Below are positions 11,800 to 23,700 of a stretch of 64,000 bases of DNA, piece after piece. Within the stretch, counting starts at the first letter, position 1, and the number at the start of each line of letters is the position of its first letter. The notes under the pieces were generated by a model. It was not told the DNA's origin. It searched no databases and was given only the letters and a program-made list of their open reading frames with translations. Both the position numbers and the translations under genes were made by a program. The stretch is from Agelaius tricolor (taxonomy: Eukaryota; Chordata; Aves; Passeriformes; Icteridae), in NCBI GenBank assembly GCA_023055355.1, contig JALJCS010000028.1, positions 5,890,418 through 5,954,417 on the forward strand, given 5' to 3'.

Positions 11800-12020
11800 G
11801 AAAGTCAGCCTTTATTAAAATGACTTCATCATTTGAGACTGATGCTTTCAAGTACTCTTGTAATTCATCCTTATAGATATAAAATTATCATCTGAAGGAA
11901 GATTGTTAATAAAACTGACACTTCCCCATCAGTCAACTTAATTCACAATATCACATTTTCCAAATCCAATTATGCCTGTCTGATGAGTGACGTTCGCTTC
12001 AGCGTTATTGTTCATGTGGA
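11800..12020. promoter_or_regulatory. Candidate conserved non-coding element with CRE-like site
   Basis: AT-rich unique sequence ending in GAGTGACGTTCGCTTCAGCG (from about 11984), which includes a CRE-like TGACGT and three CpGs. Upstream are CCAATTATGCC near 11967 and several TAAT/ATTA cores. Inference from motifs and composition. Confidence 0.28.
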
Positions 12021-13116
12021 AAAGTGGATACAGAAGTCACATGCAAGGAATCTGGGAACATTGGGACAGCTGTCTCTGGATAATTTCAACCTCCCCAGCG
12101 TGAGCTCTCCAGGACCTGGCTCTGCCCAGCAGTGACTGATGAGGGTTCTGAGCAGCCAGCACATGTTTCTCAATGCTTTTTCAACATCGACTTGATAATT
12201 TTTCATGCGTGATCAAATGCTTTACCCAAGCCACTGGTTTCCTACCAGCTTCTTGTGGTAATGGAATTTTTAAGCTTTACATTTGGATTTAAAATTAGGA
12301 ACTTGCATTCCTGCAAAGGACTTTTTTTTTAAAACCAGAAGAGCTATCTCACAGAGTAACTCTGATCCTTCACTGGGGGACAGGAGGCACTTCTATGAAA
12401 TTGTTACTCCATCAACTCCAGGAGCATTGAGACCTCAGTAATTGACTGCAGCCTGGGCACCGACCCGGAAAGTTTCAATAACCACTGAAAAACAGGCTAT
12501 AGATGTCTTCCAAGCCACGTTATGTGTGGAAAACTGCATCCACTGCAGGGCTCTGTCTGACAATTGTGATGGGATTCTGGGAATGACCCTGCCAGCAGTT
12601 TGGGGAGCATGGGCTTCACTGCTGTGCAACACCTGCTTCCCCTATTTGCTGCAGATTGGGGGGCAGCTCCACTGCTGGGTTCAGACCTCTAGGTTGCTTC
12701 CTCTTTTAGCCCTCTCCCCATTGATGGGAGCCCATCCATCCTGTCCTCCTTGGGGACTCTGACACAAGCCTTCCCTTGGGAGGAGCGCGTTTGACTGAAG
12801 TCAGGCGGAGGCAGTGCCACAGCAGCGATCGCATGGCAACCATTGCCAGGGAGACCGAGCTCTGCTCTGCAGCTCTGTGAGCAACTTCAGCGAGGCCAGG
12901 ATGGTCCCAAATCTCCCCAGTCTGTGCTTTGCGTGCCCCAAATCTCCCTGCTCTCTGCCCTCCCTGCGCCTTCCCCCTCGCTACAAAACTCACGAGAAAC
13001 GAGCGTCAGGCATCTGCAGATTCCCAGGATTGGCAGGAAAGGTGTAACCTGCCTTTCCCTGTCCTTCAGCTCCAAGCATAAACATTTCCAATTGGCACAG
13101 CCGGGTACCACCTGCC

Positions 13117-14022
13117 ATGGGAGAAGGGAGCGCATTTGGGGTCACAGCTGCTCAGCTTGGGTTTTTCTCTCAGTGTTTTTCCAGTGATTGGAAAACGACA
13201 GGGAGCCCCGTGCACCAGGAAACTGCTTTTGGAACTGTCCTGGGACTGTATTTGATCAGTCTCGTCCCCCTCGTGTGCTCACTCCACCTGCAGCATCCCA
13301 GCAGGGTGAGGGTGGGAGTCACGGGCAGCCACAGACACCACAGAGCCACAGTCTGCCCTGAGCACCCAGCCAAGCTGCCTCTGGTTAAGACAGGGGATAA
13401 ATCCCAAGCTCTTGCCTCAAGGACAGCGTTGGAGAAAGCTGAGTTCCCAGGAATCATGGCTGTGTCTGCCCTGTGCAGGAGAAACCAGGGATGGGCATTT
13501 CCCAACAGCAAACCCCATGGCCTTGCAGCACAGCAGCTCAGGAGAGCAAATGGGGCCTGGCACAGGACTCAATTTGCTTGGAAAGGCTGTGGGGCCCTGA
13601 ACACACGAAGCAGATGGATAGCTGGAAGAGCTGAGCTCGTTTATCTTGCCGCCCTGCTAAAAATATCCTCGTGTGCTTCTCTGGAGGGTGGAAGAGTTCC
13701 CTTCCTGCACAGTGGTTCTGAAATAAAGCCCCTGCAGCTGGGTCTGGCCATGCAGTGTCCTACACCCAGCGTCCTGTGGGCAGCTCCAGCTCATGCTATC
13801 TGCTTCCTAAAGGAGCCAGGGAAAGCTGGTGATGCTGTGGTGTGCACCAGCTCCATACTTGGCATTCTGCAGTTGCCATGGAAACCAAAGATGTTGACAG
13901 TGCTGCCAGAACGGGGGGCCTGTCTGCCCATGGGGCCTGCATGGGGCCTGTCCCAGTGGAGGAATGTGATGAGCACAGGGCTGCACGAGGGACAGACTGT
14001 CCTTGAGGCTGAGGGGGGCTGA
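13117..14022 (+). other. Long open frame without recognisable domain
   Basis: A 301-codon ATG-to-stop frame, the longest outside tandem repeats. The translation has no domain, signal peptide, membrane segment pattern or repeat that I recognise, and is rich in the mixed Ala/Gly/Leu/Ser/Pro typical of chance frames in GC-balanced vertebrate DNA. No CpG island marks its start. Minus-strand frames of similar quality overlap it (13170-13511, 13796-14095). Most likely a chance frame. It could only be rescued by transcript or conservation data. Confidence 0.08.
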
Positions 14023-15124
14023 AAGACTTTTCCAGTGGGTGTTTTCTGGGCATGTGTAACGAGGACAAAAACATCCTGGGGTGTTTCCCAGCCACTGGCT
14101 ACCAGTGCACCCAGGGTTTAGGATGAAAGCTCCCTTGAGGCCTGCCAAAGCAGCTGTGGGCACCCATTAAATATCATCTTCCCTGGGATTTCAGCTGCCC
14201 TGATCTGAAACCACATTTTTCTCTTATTTTTATCCTGCCTCAAGAAAATATCGGGATCAATTAATTTCAGCAGCACAGGCACCGAGATCCCCTTCGTGCG
14301 CTTTTGCAGCAACAAGCCTTGGGGAACACTTATTCAGATTATTGAAAGAACTCGCTCTAGGCAAATATTAGGACCCAGACACCCAGCTGATTAGAAACAG
14401 GAGAGCTTAAAAAAAAATAAATTTCCCTTTTCATCCAGATGCTGTGTTGAGGGCTTGAAGTGACAGCTCGCCTGCTGACGGGAAGGTTTGGTTCTGCTGA
14501 TGTCAGAGGGGAGCAAGCACAGCAGCACACACTGTTTATGCTTGTGTGATGTTTAACTGACAGAATCAATCTTTGCTGCTCAGCACTTCCACGGTATGTA
14601 TCACTTTCCTATTTTGTCCTTAGAGAAATCCCAAGCAGCATCAGCGAGCTGCCTTAAACCACCATTAGATTGAAATAAAAGGAAGAAGAACCCCAGTCCT
14701 TCACAGATTTACAAAGCTATAAGCAATGAACAAGTGATGCCCCATTTTCCAAAGCCCCACGTGCCGGCTCCAAGTCAGAAACCAGCCACTGATAACTCAT
14801 ACAGCACGGATGTGACAAACAGGAGGGAAGCAGCCATCTATCACGGCAGCTCCTGAAGCCTTCCAATAAAACAAAGTGCCAAATGGAATTCTAAACCACC
14901 GCTGGTGCTTTCATGCCTCTGGGAAGCCACAGCATAAATAACAGGGCTGAAGGGCTCTGATCTGGGTGCGTGCAGACCGGTCTGTGCTGCTGCAGAGAGG
15001 AATGTGTGCTCAAGCCTTCAGGGATCCTCCACAGCAAAGCTCCGTCTGTTGCTGGAAGGATGCTCGAGTTTGAGGAGAGACCATTTCATCTTTTCAGAAG
15101 AGCCTGAGTGCCACTGAATCACCA

Positions 15125-15400
15125 CAATCTTGTTTTTTCTCCTCTCCTTTGGCTTTTATTCATATGTTAGTGCTCCCTTTGCTATTAAGGCTAAAGCAAG
15201 GATCGATGAGGCCCATATGCTCCCAGCTCTGTTGCAGGAGCCCAGGACTAATTCTGATCTTGAGCCTGTCTTCAGGCCATCTGTTCGCAGCATCACATAC
15301 GACAACATGTCATTATGGCCGGGAATTTGCATAACCACTGTGGAGGAATTGTGTCCAACTCCATTCACACCAGCCACAATGGGTTTTCTCACACTGTAGG
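15125..15400. promoter_or_regulatory. Candidate conserved non-coding element
   Basis: Unique block with two CATATG E-box-like sites (about 15161 and 15214), preserved CpGs (GGATCGATG, TTCGCAG, TACGACAAC, GCCGGG) and an octamer-like ATTTGCATAACC near 15324. Function inferred only. Confidence 0.25.
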
Positions 15401-16079
15401 AAGAGGCTGGAAAAATGAGAAGCCAATGAGCATCACATCCACGTTTCCCAGGAGGGCCCAGCCAAAGAGCAGATGAGGATCCAAGGACCCCTTTAAGCTG
15501 CTTGGGCACCAGCAATGTCATCTTCCTCCACCTGCTCATTCCCTCATCCCACTTCCAGCTGTGATCTGACACGCAGCAGCAAAGCGGTGCTGCAGGGCCG
15601 AGTGCCGGTGCCTCCAGCCTACCTGCAGGCCACCTTCTCCACAAGGTTAACACATTAATTCTCCCAACTATGACATCAAAAGCTTAAATAAAAGCTCACA
15701 CTGGGGAAGGCTTGGAGCCACACTGTGCTCGCTGCAGCCTTGGGCCCTCTCCTTCCACTTTGGCTGCAGAGGAAATGATGCCAGCAAGAGAGAGTGGGGG
15801 CTGCAACCCTCCAGCAGACTCAGATCTCCTTGCCAGGCAGCAGCCCTGGCTGGGGAGCCTTCCTCTGACAGCCCATTTTCAGCTTCTCATGCCGACCACC
15901 ACTGCTGGTATTTGGGCAACATGGTCACAGTGGTCTGCCAGGACCTTCCCTGCTGCCAGAGCGGGCACGGGAAGAGGGAGCAGGCAGGCTTCAGCCCCAG
16001 CCCCACTCATCCTCCCCTTGGCAGGCAGGGAGCCGGGCTGGAAAGCCTCACCCGCTGCCTTCATCAGCGCCAGGAGCAC

Positions 16080-16300
16080 AATAGCCCTTTAACGATAATT
16101 ACAGGCTTGCGGCAGCTCTGCTGGTGCGCGGGGCTGGGGCTCTCTGGTAGCGAGAGGTGCTGTTTAAGTACTCGAAAGAATGGCACTTAGCAGATGTCTT
16201 GGGGTAAATGGTAGGTTAAGCAACACCGAGAGCACTGGTGGAACGAGAGCTAATTTACACTCACATGATTCAATTTGCATGGTTAATTCTATTTAAAGCA
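16080..16300. promoter_or_regulatory. Candidate conserved non-coding element with NKX-like motifs
   Basis: Contains TTTAAGTACTCGAA (NKX2-like AAGTACT core) near 16164, AACGATAATTACAGG near 16091, and CAATTTGCATGGTTAATTC near 16271 (octamer-like ATTTGCAT next to TTAATT). Several CpGs are retained. Composition differs from the flanking DNA. Inference only. Confidence 0.28.
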
Positions 16301-16334
16301 AACATCCAGCACCCGCTGGAGCTCCGGAAGGACC

Positions 16335-16369
16335 ATGGTTCTCATTTTGTTCTCATTTTGGTTCTCATT
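16335..16369. repeat. Short tandem of GGTTCTCATTTT
   Basis: Three near-identical copies of an 11-13-bp unit (GGTTCTCATTTT, GTTCTCATTTT, GGTTCTCATTTC). Confidence 0.85.
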
Positions 16370-17974
16370 TCTTCTCTGTGATGCTTCTGAGAACAAAATG
16401 GTTGGATAATGGATCCAGCCAACATGGATGTGCCATGGAAGAAGTTTCCTGAAGGTGTTTCCCCTGAAGAGCATGGTTTCTCTCTGCTACTGTCACCATG
16501 CAGACACCACCCACTGCAGAACGTGCACTATCACAACCTGATGAGATTCAGCAAGTGTCCTTCAGCCATATGAGATCCAACCTATTGCCCACATCAAACA
16601 TGCTCTCAGGATATGAAATTACCCACCAGGATGGGCACAAAGCCCAGCAGCAGCGCCAGGGAGAAATGCCAGAGATGCCCATAGGAGGAAGAAGTCTAGA
16701 GCATTTTAGCAATAATTTAATTACATGGGTCATGTTATATGTGGAATTGGAATATGTTTAATTTGTTCCTAATTAAGTTTCTTGACAATTTGCCGTAGCA
16801 CCCTGGCTCTTTGCCACCTGCATTCTACTGTCCCTGCCCATGGTCTTTTCCTTGAGGCTTTTCCCCTCCAGTCTGACACTGGAAGAATGGAGAACACTGA
16901 TTCTGGTTGGTTCTTGGCAATCAATATTGCTTCTTAACTGAACAACAGCAGTTCTTCATCACAACACTTGGAGTTCAGCAGAGAACAGAAGGCCTGTAAA
17001 CGCCCTGGATGAGCAGAAAAGCATAAATTACCTTGGAGATAATAAGCCAAACACAAACAGTATTTACGGCTGGTTAGAGCGGCGGTGCTGAGCGTGCAGG
17101 GGAGCACACGGCGCCGGGAGCGGAAGGGGAAGGCGTTCGCACGTTATTCCTTTTCAACTTGAGAAATGTGAAAGAAAAACATCAAAAGAGGTTTCCCAGC
17201 ACTGTCCTACAGAACATCCATATCAGCACAAGCCGTGGTTTTCCCTTCCTTTCACAAGGCAGAGGAAAAGCTCTGCTGCACGTCGGCAGCCGAGCCCAGG
17301 CGTGATGGGGGAATCACAGGCGGCGAGCGCTCAAAAGCAACGATCAGAAGAAATATTTCACACACAAGCAACGGGGCTGAAATCTGTCCAACCGAGAACA
17401 AATTTGTACGATTCCAAGCTGGCACCTGGGCTATTTGTGAGCAGCAGAAGGAACCGAAGGCAGCAACTGAACTGCTTGCTGCAAAGCAGCTCGTGTGGCT
17501 TGAGTAGCTCCCCAGTATCACCAAGCCTCCTGCAAATTGCTAGGTAACTACACTGAACAGAGCCAAAAATAATCCCTCCCGTGACTTGCTCTGACAGTGT
17601 TTGGAAGAGTGAAATAACAGTGTTTGAGCACAGAACAGCATAATACCAGCTCTGCAGGGCAGCATCAAAGCGGGTCCATCCATGGCACATGAGGCACATC
17701 TGTGGCAGTGGAGGTGGCTGGCATGTCCAGGTCATGCCAGGGGTCTGGGCTCCTCCAGGGTGGGAAGAGGGAAAGGGCAACACATGGACTTTTCAGACAA
17801 TGGCAAAACAAAAGCCAAAAAAAGGGGTTTTCCTGTTGCTCCCCAGGAGCAGAATCAAGTCATGCTGGGAACAACCTGCATCTTCTGACCACCAGTGACT
17901 CACGGGAAGTCCTTCCGAAATACTGTGTGCACCAGGGCTATAAATAATGCCCAGCAAGCTCTCAGGTACTGCTT

Positions 17975-18180
17975 GAAAAATGTCTTGTTATTGCCACGGA
18001 AGTTTAGGAAATTTCCTGATTAAATCAAAAAGGCGCCATAAATTGACAAAGTTAGAATTCTCTAGGATGAAAAAAGAAGCAATTTTGTCCCCTGTCAGCA
18101 GAATGGAAATGAACGGGCTGAATGAATTAGTGCACGATAAACTTTTTAAAAGCCAAGTTACAATTTAAAGCAGCAGGGAG
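17975..18180. promoter_or_regulatory. Candidate conserved non-coding element
   Basis: AT-rich, repeat-free block with a palindromic AGGAAATTTCCT near 18007, a Hox/Cdx-like CCATAAATTGAC near 18034, and GATAAACTTTTTAAAAG near 18135. A 62-codon frame (17980-18168) runs through it. It is basic and lysine-rich, but shows no domain and no splice-site context that I trust. Confidence 0.3.
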
Positions 18181-18589
18181 AGCTGGGGAATGATTTAAGA
18201 GTTATAAAAAAAAACCTAAGCACCACTCTATTGCTGTTCTATCCCAGCCTGCACAACACCCAGAGCAGCTGTGACACCTTCTGGGACAACACATCCCTTG
18301 GTGGTGACATGGCAATGCCTCTGGCCGATTCTGGTCACAAGGACGATGACACCACTCAGGGTGCCTCTGGGGGAATCAGTCCCACAGCCCCAAAATTTGC
18401 TTTGCTTCCGGAGAAGGTTTTAGCAGACCAAGCAGCAACATTGACATGGGAGAAGGCACCTGGAGGTGAGGAAGAGCGCCCACCTTGCCTTGGCAAAGGG
18501 CTCCCTGTGAGGACAGCTGGGGACAGCCCTGCCTGGCCCCAGGAGGGGCCGAGCCCCCAGCACAGCCCCACGTCCTCACCGTAATAGCT

Positions 18590-18780
18590 TTGTGCAGCTG
18601 CCGAGCGCTTTATCAGCACCGTGAGATTTCCCTGGCGCCTCGCTGCTCGGCATAACGAGATTAGCCACGGCCCCCCGACAAGGGAGGAATAATAATTGCC
18701 TTTGTTTTGTTTTCTGTAAGCCACAATGACTCTGCTGATCCGAGAGATTAATTCTGCTCTGCCGTGATAAACGGGTCGAT
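18590..18780. promoter_or_regulatory. Candidate conserved non-coding element
   Basis: Unique sequence with retained CpGs and AT-rich modules: GCTCGGCATAACGAGATTAG near 18647, GGAATAATAATTGCC near 18685, GAGAGATTAATTCTG near 18741, GTGATAAACGGGTCG near 18763. The ATTAG, ATAATT and TTAATT cores are homeodomain-like. Confidence 0.3.
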
Positions 18781-19133
18781 GGCCATGGCACCTGGGCCCC
18801 CTGCCCTGCCCTCTTCCTGCTGCCGAGGTGGGAATGCTGCGTGCTGGCAGGAAGCTTCCCAGCACCCATCGTGGGCTGCTCTGGCAGCGAGGCTCCACAG
18901 GGATTAATCCAGCCTTGGGTAGGATGCTATTTTGGGGAGCTGGCAGAGCGCTGCATATTGCCTGTCTAGCGCCTGGTCCAGCCTGAGCCTCTCTTGGAGG
19001 CTGGGAAACTTCAAGGCTGAGGATGCTCAGGAGGTAGCACTCCTGCTTCAGGGAGAGAGGGAACACAGCCCATGCATTTTTTCTGGAGAAAGGCACCATG
19101 TTTTCTATGGCAACGATGCCCAAAGGGCTCAGC

Positions 19134-19200
19134 ACCACCTCCACTGGAACGGGATGAGCTTTAAGGTCCCTTCCAACCCAATCCTAAGAGTCTACGAAGA
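19134..19200 (+). mobile_element. CR1 LINE fragment, extreme 3' end
   Basis: The segment GATGAGCTTTAAGGTCCCTT at about 19154, followed by CCAACCC, is the characteristic sense 3' end of avian CR1. The tail AATCCTAAGAGTCTACGAAG resembles the degenerate ATTCTRTG-type terminal repeats of CR1. Only about 60-70 bp are recognisable. This matches the strong 5' truncation usual for CR1 copies. Confidence 0.7.
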
Positions 19201-19429
19201 GCTGCCCAACCCTGTTCTGTTCCTCCTAGCTCAGCCTCAGGCCTGCAAGTCTACAAAGAAGCAGGGCCCTGTTCCCCTGTGATGCCCTGCCAGGCTCTGG
19301 CAAAGCCCCACTGATCTGCAGCCCCCAGCCCTCTCTGAGGAGCCAGGGGCTGCTCCCCAGGCCACTGGTGGGACGAGTGAGCGCCGCCTCCAGCCTCACC
19401 GCCAAACACAAGCGCCGGCATGAGTCAGT

Positions 19430-19970
19430 AATTGCAGAGCTCATTTTTAGATAGCTCTGCAAATGTGCCTATTAACATCCGCTCCCATCTCCTCCGAGTG
19501 ATTTACCTGGTTCATTTTATTCAGTGAATTAAACACAAAAAGAACGGTGGTCTACAGCGATCCCGTTATCGACCCACTGGAAATGGGCAGCATCCATCAC
19601 TCCCCCGCACAGCAGAGGTGTCTGCCCTCGGAGGAACGCAGGCAGGGCATGGCTGCAGAGGGGCTGCTCAGCTCCACGGGTGCCCATCTGCCTCCCCAGC
19701 AGCCCAGCGTCAGCCCCGAGTGGTTGTTTGAAGAATGAGATGTTTTATTGTCCAATTCTTGACATCTCTCGCAGCATGCCTGAGACATTAATGCTCGTCT
19801 AAATCATTGCTGAGTGTAATATTTTGCCACTGATACCACACATAATCTTCACGTTTGATATTCCCCTGTTATTTAATGGCACTTTGCAGAATTACAGTGA
19901 TGCTAATGCTCGCCACCCTTACTGAAGGGAAAAATCAAATTAAAGATGAAGTATCATTGACTTTGTTGGG
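19430..19970. promoter_or_regulatory. Candidate conserved non-coding element pair
   Basis: Two AT-rich blocks (19430-19570 and 19735-19970) separated by a GC-richer 160 bp. They hold GAGTCAGTAATTGCAG near 19424, CAGTGAATTAAACACAAA near 19523, CTTGACATCTCTCGC near 19758, GACATTAATGCTCGTC near 19783, and GATGCTAATGCTCGCC near 19899. The motif TAATGCTCG occurs twice (about 19788 and 19904). Unusually many TAAT cores next to CpG dinucleotides suggest a developmental enhancer, by inference only. Confidence 0.3.
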
Positions 19971-22011
19971 GGCTCTGAGGGAGTCAATTGAGCTTTCCAA
20001 AGGAAACCAGAAAATGTAGAGATGTTTTTGTTAGGTTTTTTAATCCTTTTCCTCATACTTACTGTAGTTTGTTTCTGTGTGTTATATTATCCCTTGCTGG
20101 CTTTCCTGTGGTTGATTTGCTTCAGTGGAAGTGCAACATGGAACAAAGCACCATGGCTTTTTGCGGGCAAAATAGGGAAAATTTCCCAAACAGGTAAAGA
20201 CATAGGTGGCAAGGACAGTCCACCAGCACTATCCACGCAATTCAGGATGGAAAAAATCCCAGCAAGCACCATGGGTCTTTTTCTAGAGACCCCAGGCTCT
20301 GCCCCACTGGGTTGGCACCTGCAATATCAAGGGCACCTCTGCACTTTATACCTTTAAATCAAGCCCACCTATCCTGGACTACCATAGGGGCAGGCTCTAT
20401 GAAGCTGGAGACATGCTGGCATCCCTAGGCCCTGCAAGTGGAAGCTGCTGCCACCATTTATAGAACCTGAAAACCTCTCCTCTGTGCATCATTACTTTGT
20501 TGAGAGTGTTCTCAAGAAACTCATAGCAAAATGCAACGAGAAAGAATAACTTCATTATCTGGCTTCGCACCCCTTGACAGGCAAACCTTCCTCTTATTAC
20601 AGACAGAAAACACTTTTCTCCATGAATGGCCTGAGGCTCTACAAATTTGATTAAACATGGAACAACTGCTGAAGGATTCATGCTCATCGGGAGCTGTTGC
20701 ATTTTCTTGTTCAGCCAAGAGCCAGCCCCAAGCACGGGCTCCCCCAGCACCTCCAGTGGGCATGGGGAGGGCAGAGCCTGCAGCTGAAACCATGTGCCAG
20801 AGCTCCAGTGAGGAAAAGCAGCTTCACCCAGAGCAACCAGAGCCCACACTTCCCACTGTGAGAGCCACACAACCTTGGAAAACCACGCAGCCCACCTCCA
20901 TCCTTCTACCTGTGTCCATCCTTCCTCTTGACACCACAGCACAACTTTCTTCTCACTCTGAGCACCTGGAGAGGAGGTGGAACTCTTGCTGGCGCCTCCC
21001 ATTATTCCTGCAGCAGAAGGGGTCATCCTGAATCTGGTGGTGTCACTGGTAACATCTCAAGTACCCAGCTTGTGGTTTCTTTTTCCTGCTTCCCTCCCTT
21101 CCACAGCACCCCACAGCAAGGCTGATCCCTCATTACATGGAGAGCAGATTTATCACTGCTGATTGCATTAACCTAATAACACCTGCACAAAGCAATCACA
21201 AAAGAGACTGGAAGGTTTTGTGTTTGTTTGGGTTTTTAAACAAAGACCCTGTCCATGAAGTATTGATTAAATTAGAGGGTTAGATTAAGCAGTGATTGAA
21301 TCGAGCGCCAGGGCTTGGAGAGAGTCTATATGCAAAAGTTGTTGCTGAAGGCCTGGAGGGAACAGAGGGGGTTTGGGAACCCAGTGTGGATGACAGGAGC
21401 ACAGGATGCTCTTCAGAGGAGAGCATGACAGGCGGGAGCAGCACAGCTGAGGTGGGGACACATCCCTCACTCTCTGCTGCTGGTTTCCTCCTTATAGCTA
21501 CAACCATACACAGGTCAGTCACCACACCCTTGAGTTTCCAAGCTTCACCCCCCAAGGAAAATTGACCCCTGTAGGCTTTCCTTGATTTCAGCAGCTGGCA
21601 GGGGTTAGGGTTAGGCTTGTTTCTGCAGGGGATGCTCACCAGCTCTCCGTGGCACCTGGCTTCCAGCTGGGCACAACTGGGACACAGGGCAACTGCAGCT
21701 CATGAACTCTGTCATTGCCACAGTGCAGGAGCTCCTGGGCACCTTCCACAAGTGCCATCAGAAGCTGTTGAAGTCCTTTGCCAGCCACGACCCTGAGAAA
21801 TTGCTGCTTCTGTTTTTATCTGTCCTTGAGAAAATTCTGATCCTGCATCAGAGATGGCAGTTACATCATCTGGGTGTGCAGTGAACTCTTTGTTGTGGTT
21901 ATCAGCATCTCCTTTTCTCAGGCAGGGCCAGCCCTACTTTGATAAGATTATCACCAGAAGACAAGAAAAGGAGCATCTTTTCAGCTGAGGCAAGTTGGCA
22001 GATCCCAAGTG

Positions 22012-22270
22012 AAGACAATGGATTGCTGTGGCTTCCTCCACTGCTTTTTCCTTGAAACCAGCCTTAGCTGAAGGCTGCATTTACTGCCTAGGGTTAAGGT
22101 TAGGGTAACACCTAGAGTTAGGGTTTTGAAAACCACAAAGCCCAGAGCTCCAGGCACACTGGAGCTGCCAAAGGCATCCCAAGGGGAACACAAAACTGCC
22201 ACAACATGACTGCCTCTGTGGCTTTCTCCTTTGAACCAGCCTTAGCCCTAGGCTGCTCCAGGGGTTGCAC
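22012..22270. repeat. Local duplication around telomere-like motifs
   Basis: A segment of about 60-80 bp at 22012-22094 and a second at 22199-22270 align by eye: both have a GTGGCTT-C-TCC block followed by GAACCAGCCTTAG and an AGGCTG end. Between them lies the TTAGGG-rich stretch at 22088-22128. The arrangement is an imperfect direct duplication about 180 bp apart. Confidence 0.6.
22088..22128. repeat. Degenerate telomere-like TTAGGG motifs
   Basis: The stretch contains GGGTTAAGGTTAGGGTAACA followed by CTAGAGTTAGGG, i.e. two exact TTAGGG hexamers and two near matches in about 40 bp. A further GGGGTTAGGGTTAGGC lies near 21601. Too short and degenerate to be a true telomere. It may be an old interstitial telomeric scrap or chance enrichment. 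Confidence 0.55.
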
Positions 22271-23700
22271 CCAAAATAAGCCACAGGTCACAGGTTTTTA
22301 TAAGTTTGGTCCATTTGCATATTGGGGTTCAATCTTCCAAATACAGTTTCAGGTAATGAAGGAATTTACCCCAAGTTTTCTCCCCCAATGCTCTTTTGTT
22401 TCCATCTCTCAGGCCTGAGGCAGTGAGGTGTCCTTGATTGCCAGGCCTGGAGAGGAATTGTTGTGTCTGCCCAAAATGGGAAAGCAGAAGCTTCCACTGT
22501 ACATGGAGTTTAGAGTTCTAGACTAAAGAACTGCAGGATTACAAATACATGGAAAATGTAAAACCTAAAATCCTAAGGCATCAATACATCTACAAGGGTT
22601 CATCCACAGCAATGCTGTCTCATTTGACCACATTCCTAAATATCTTTAAGCATCACCAGCCCATGAACCCGAGTTCACAATTTTTACATGAATTTTAGTG
22701 GAAATAACTCGCACTGTATGTCCAGTGCTGGCTCCGGCCCTGCAGGATTTGGGATCCCAGATCTCAGGGATGGAGCTTGATTTTATCCAAGTACCTCACT
22801 GGAAACTGTAGCATCCAGACTAAGAAATTCTCTAAGAATTTATCATTTCTGATATGAGAGAAATCAAGGGAGGTTTTGAGCTTTATTATCAAATTAATAT
22901 TGACACCTCTGTGCTTTACAGGAGTCTGCAAAGGCAGCAGCATGGGCTCTCCTGCACTGCTCTCCTGTGATAACACTCCTGGAAGGGGAGGATTTAGAAA
23001 ATCCCTTGGGCTAGCCAGCAGCTTTGCCATTAATCCCAAGAGACCCAGGAAAACATGTAATGTAACGTTAGCACTTGTAATTCTGCAAAAAAACAAGCAC
23101 TCACCTGACCTTGGCTGGAAGGACAGGGTAGCTCCTGCCTACAGCACTGCCTGGGAAGGTGCAGCTCCAGCCAGAGATCCTGGTGCTCCTGCCACCCCCA
23201 ACACCCAGCCAGGCCAGGCACAACGGGGAGGCAGAGCCCCAGGCTGCCCATGGAGCTGCTCTACACCTGGGATTACATCCCTGAATGCTCCAGGCAGATC
23301 TGCCCACCCATCCCAGGAAATCCTGGCTTACCAACCTGCTGGGCTCCACAGCCCAAAGAGGGCAGGAAGGTGGGCACACACCCACATCTGCCCAGGTAAA
23401 TCAGGGCAGCCTGGCCAAGGGAAAGAGCAGCTTCCTGAAGGACAGGAGCAGCCAGTGAGCTCAGGGCTGGTCAAGTCTCGGCGCTGCTGTTGGAGTGTAA
23501 ATGTATCTGACAGGCAGCAGGCGGTGCCAGCCAAGGCTGGAGCGCCCGGGATTCCCCATCCAACAAATTAAAGTCAGCAATGGGCCAGAGGCTGACACGG
23601 CACAGCCTGGGGCCAGCGCTGCCCTGCAGGCGACGGGGGTGGGTGAGCCCTGTCTGTGCCACGCTCCCAGTGCAGGGAACTCGAGCCCGCGGTGCTGCAG

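Larger units (their letters stand above)
9571..19133. other. Long single-copy non-coding interval
   Basis: Almost 10 kb without a recognised gene, RNA or full mobile element. It holds most of the left-half candidate regulatory blocks, listed separately at 10250, 11800, 15125, 16080, 17975 and 18590, plus a small 11-13-bp tandem at 16335-16369. The 301-codon frame at 13117-14022 is described on its own. Confidence 0.45.
19201..23700. other. Non-coding interval, 19.2-23.7 kb
   Basis: No gene recognised. It contains the AT-rich block 19430-19970, an unrecognised 209-codon minus frame at 20397-21026, a patch with telomere-like hexamers (21600-22130), a local duplication (22012-22270) and a GC-rich lead into the minisatellite at 23701. 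None of the open frames resembles a protein family. Confidence 0.45.

Noticed and set aside
13117..14022. 301-codon frame as a real gene
   Set aside because: No recognisable domain, no CpG promoter, and overlapping minus-strand frames of similar quality. Kept only as a low-confidence note.
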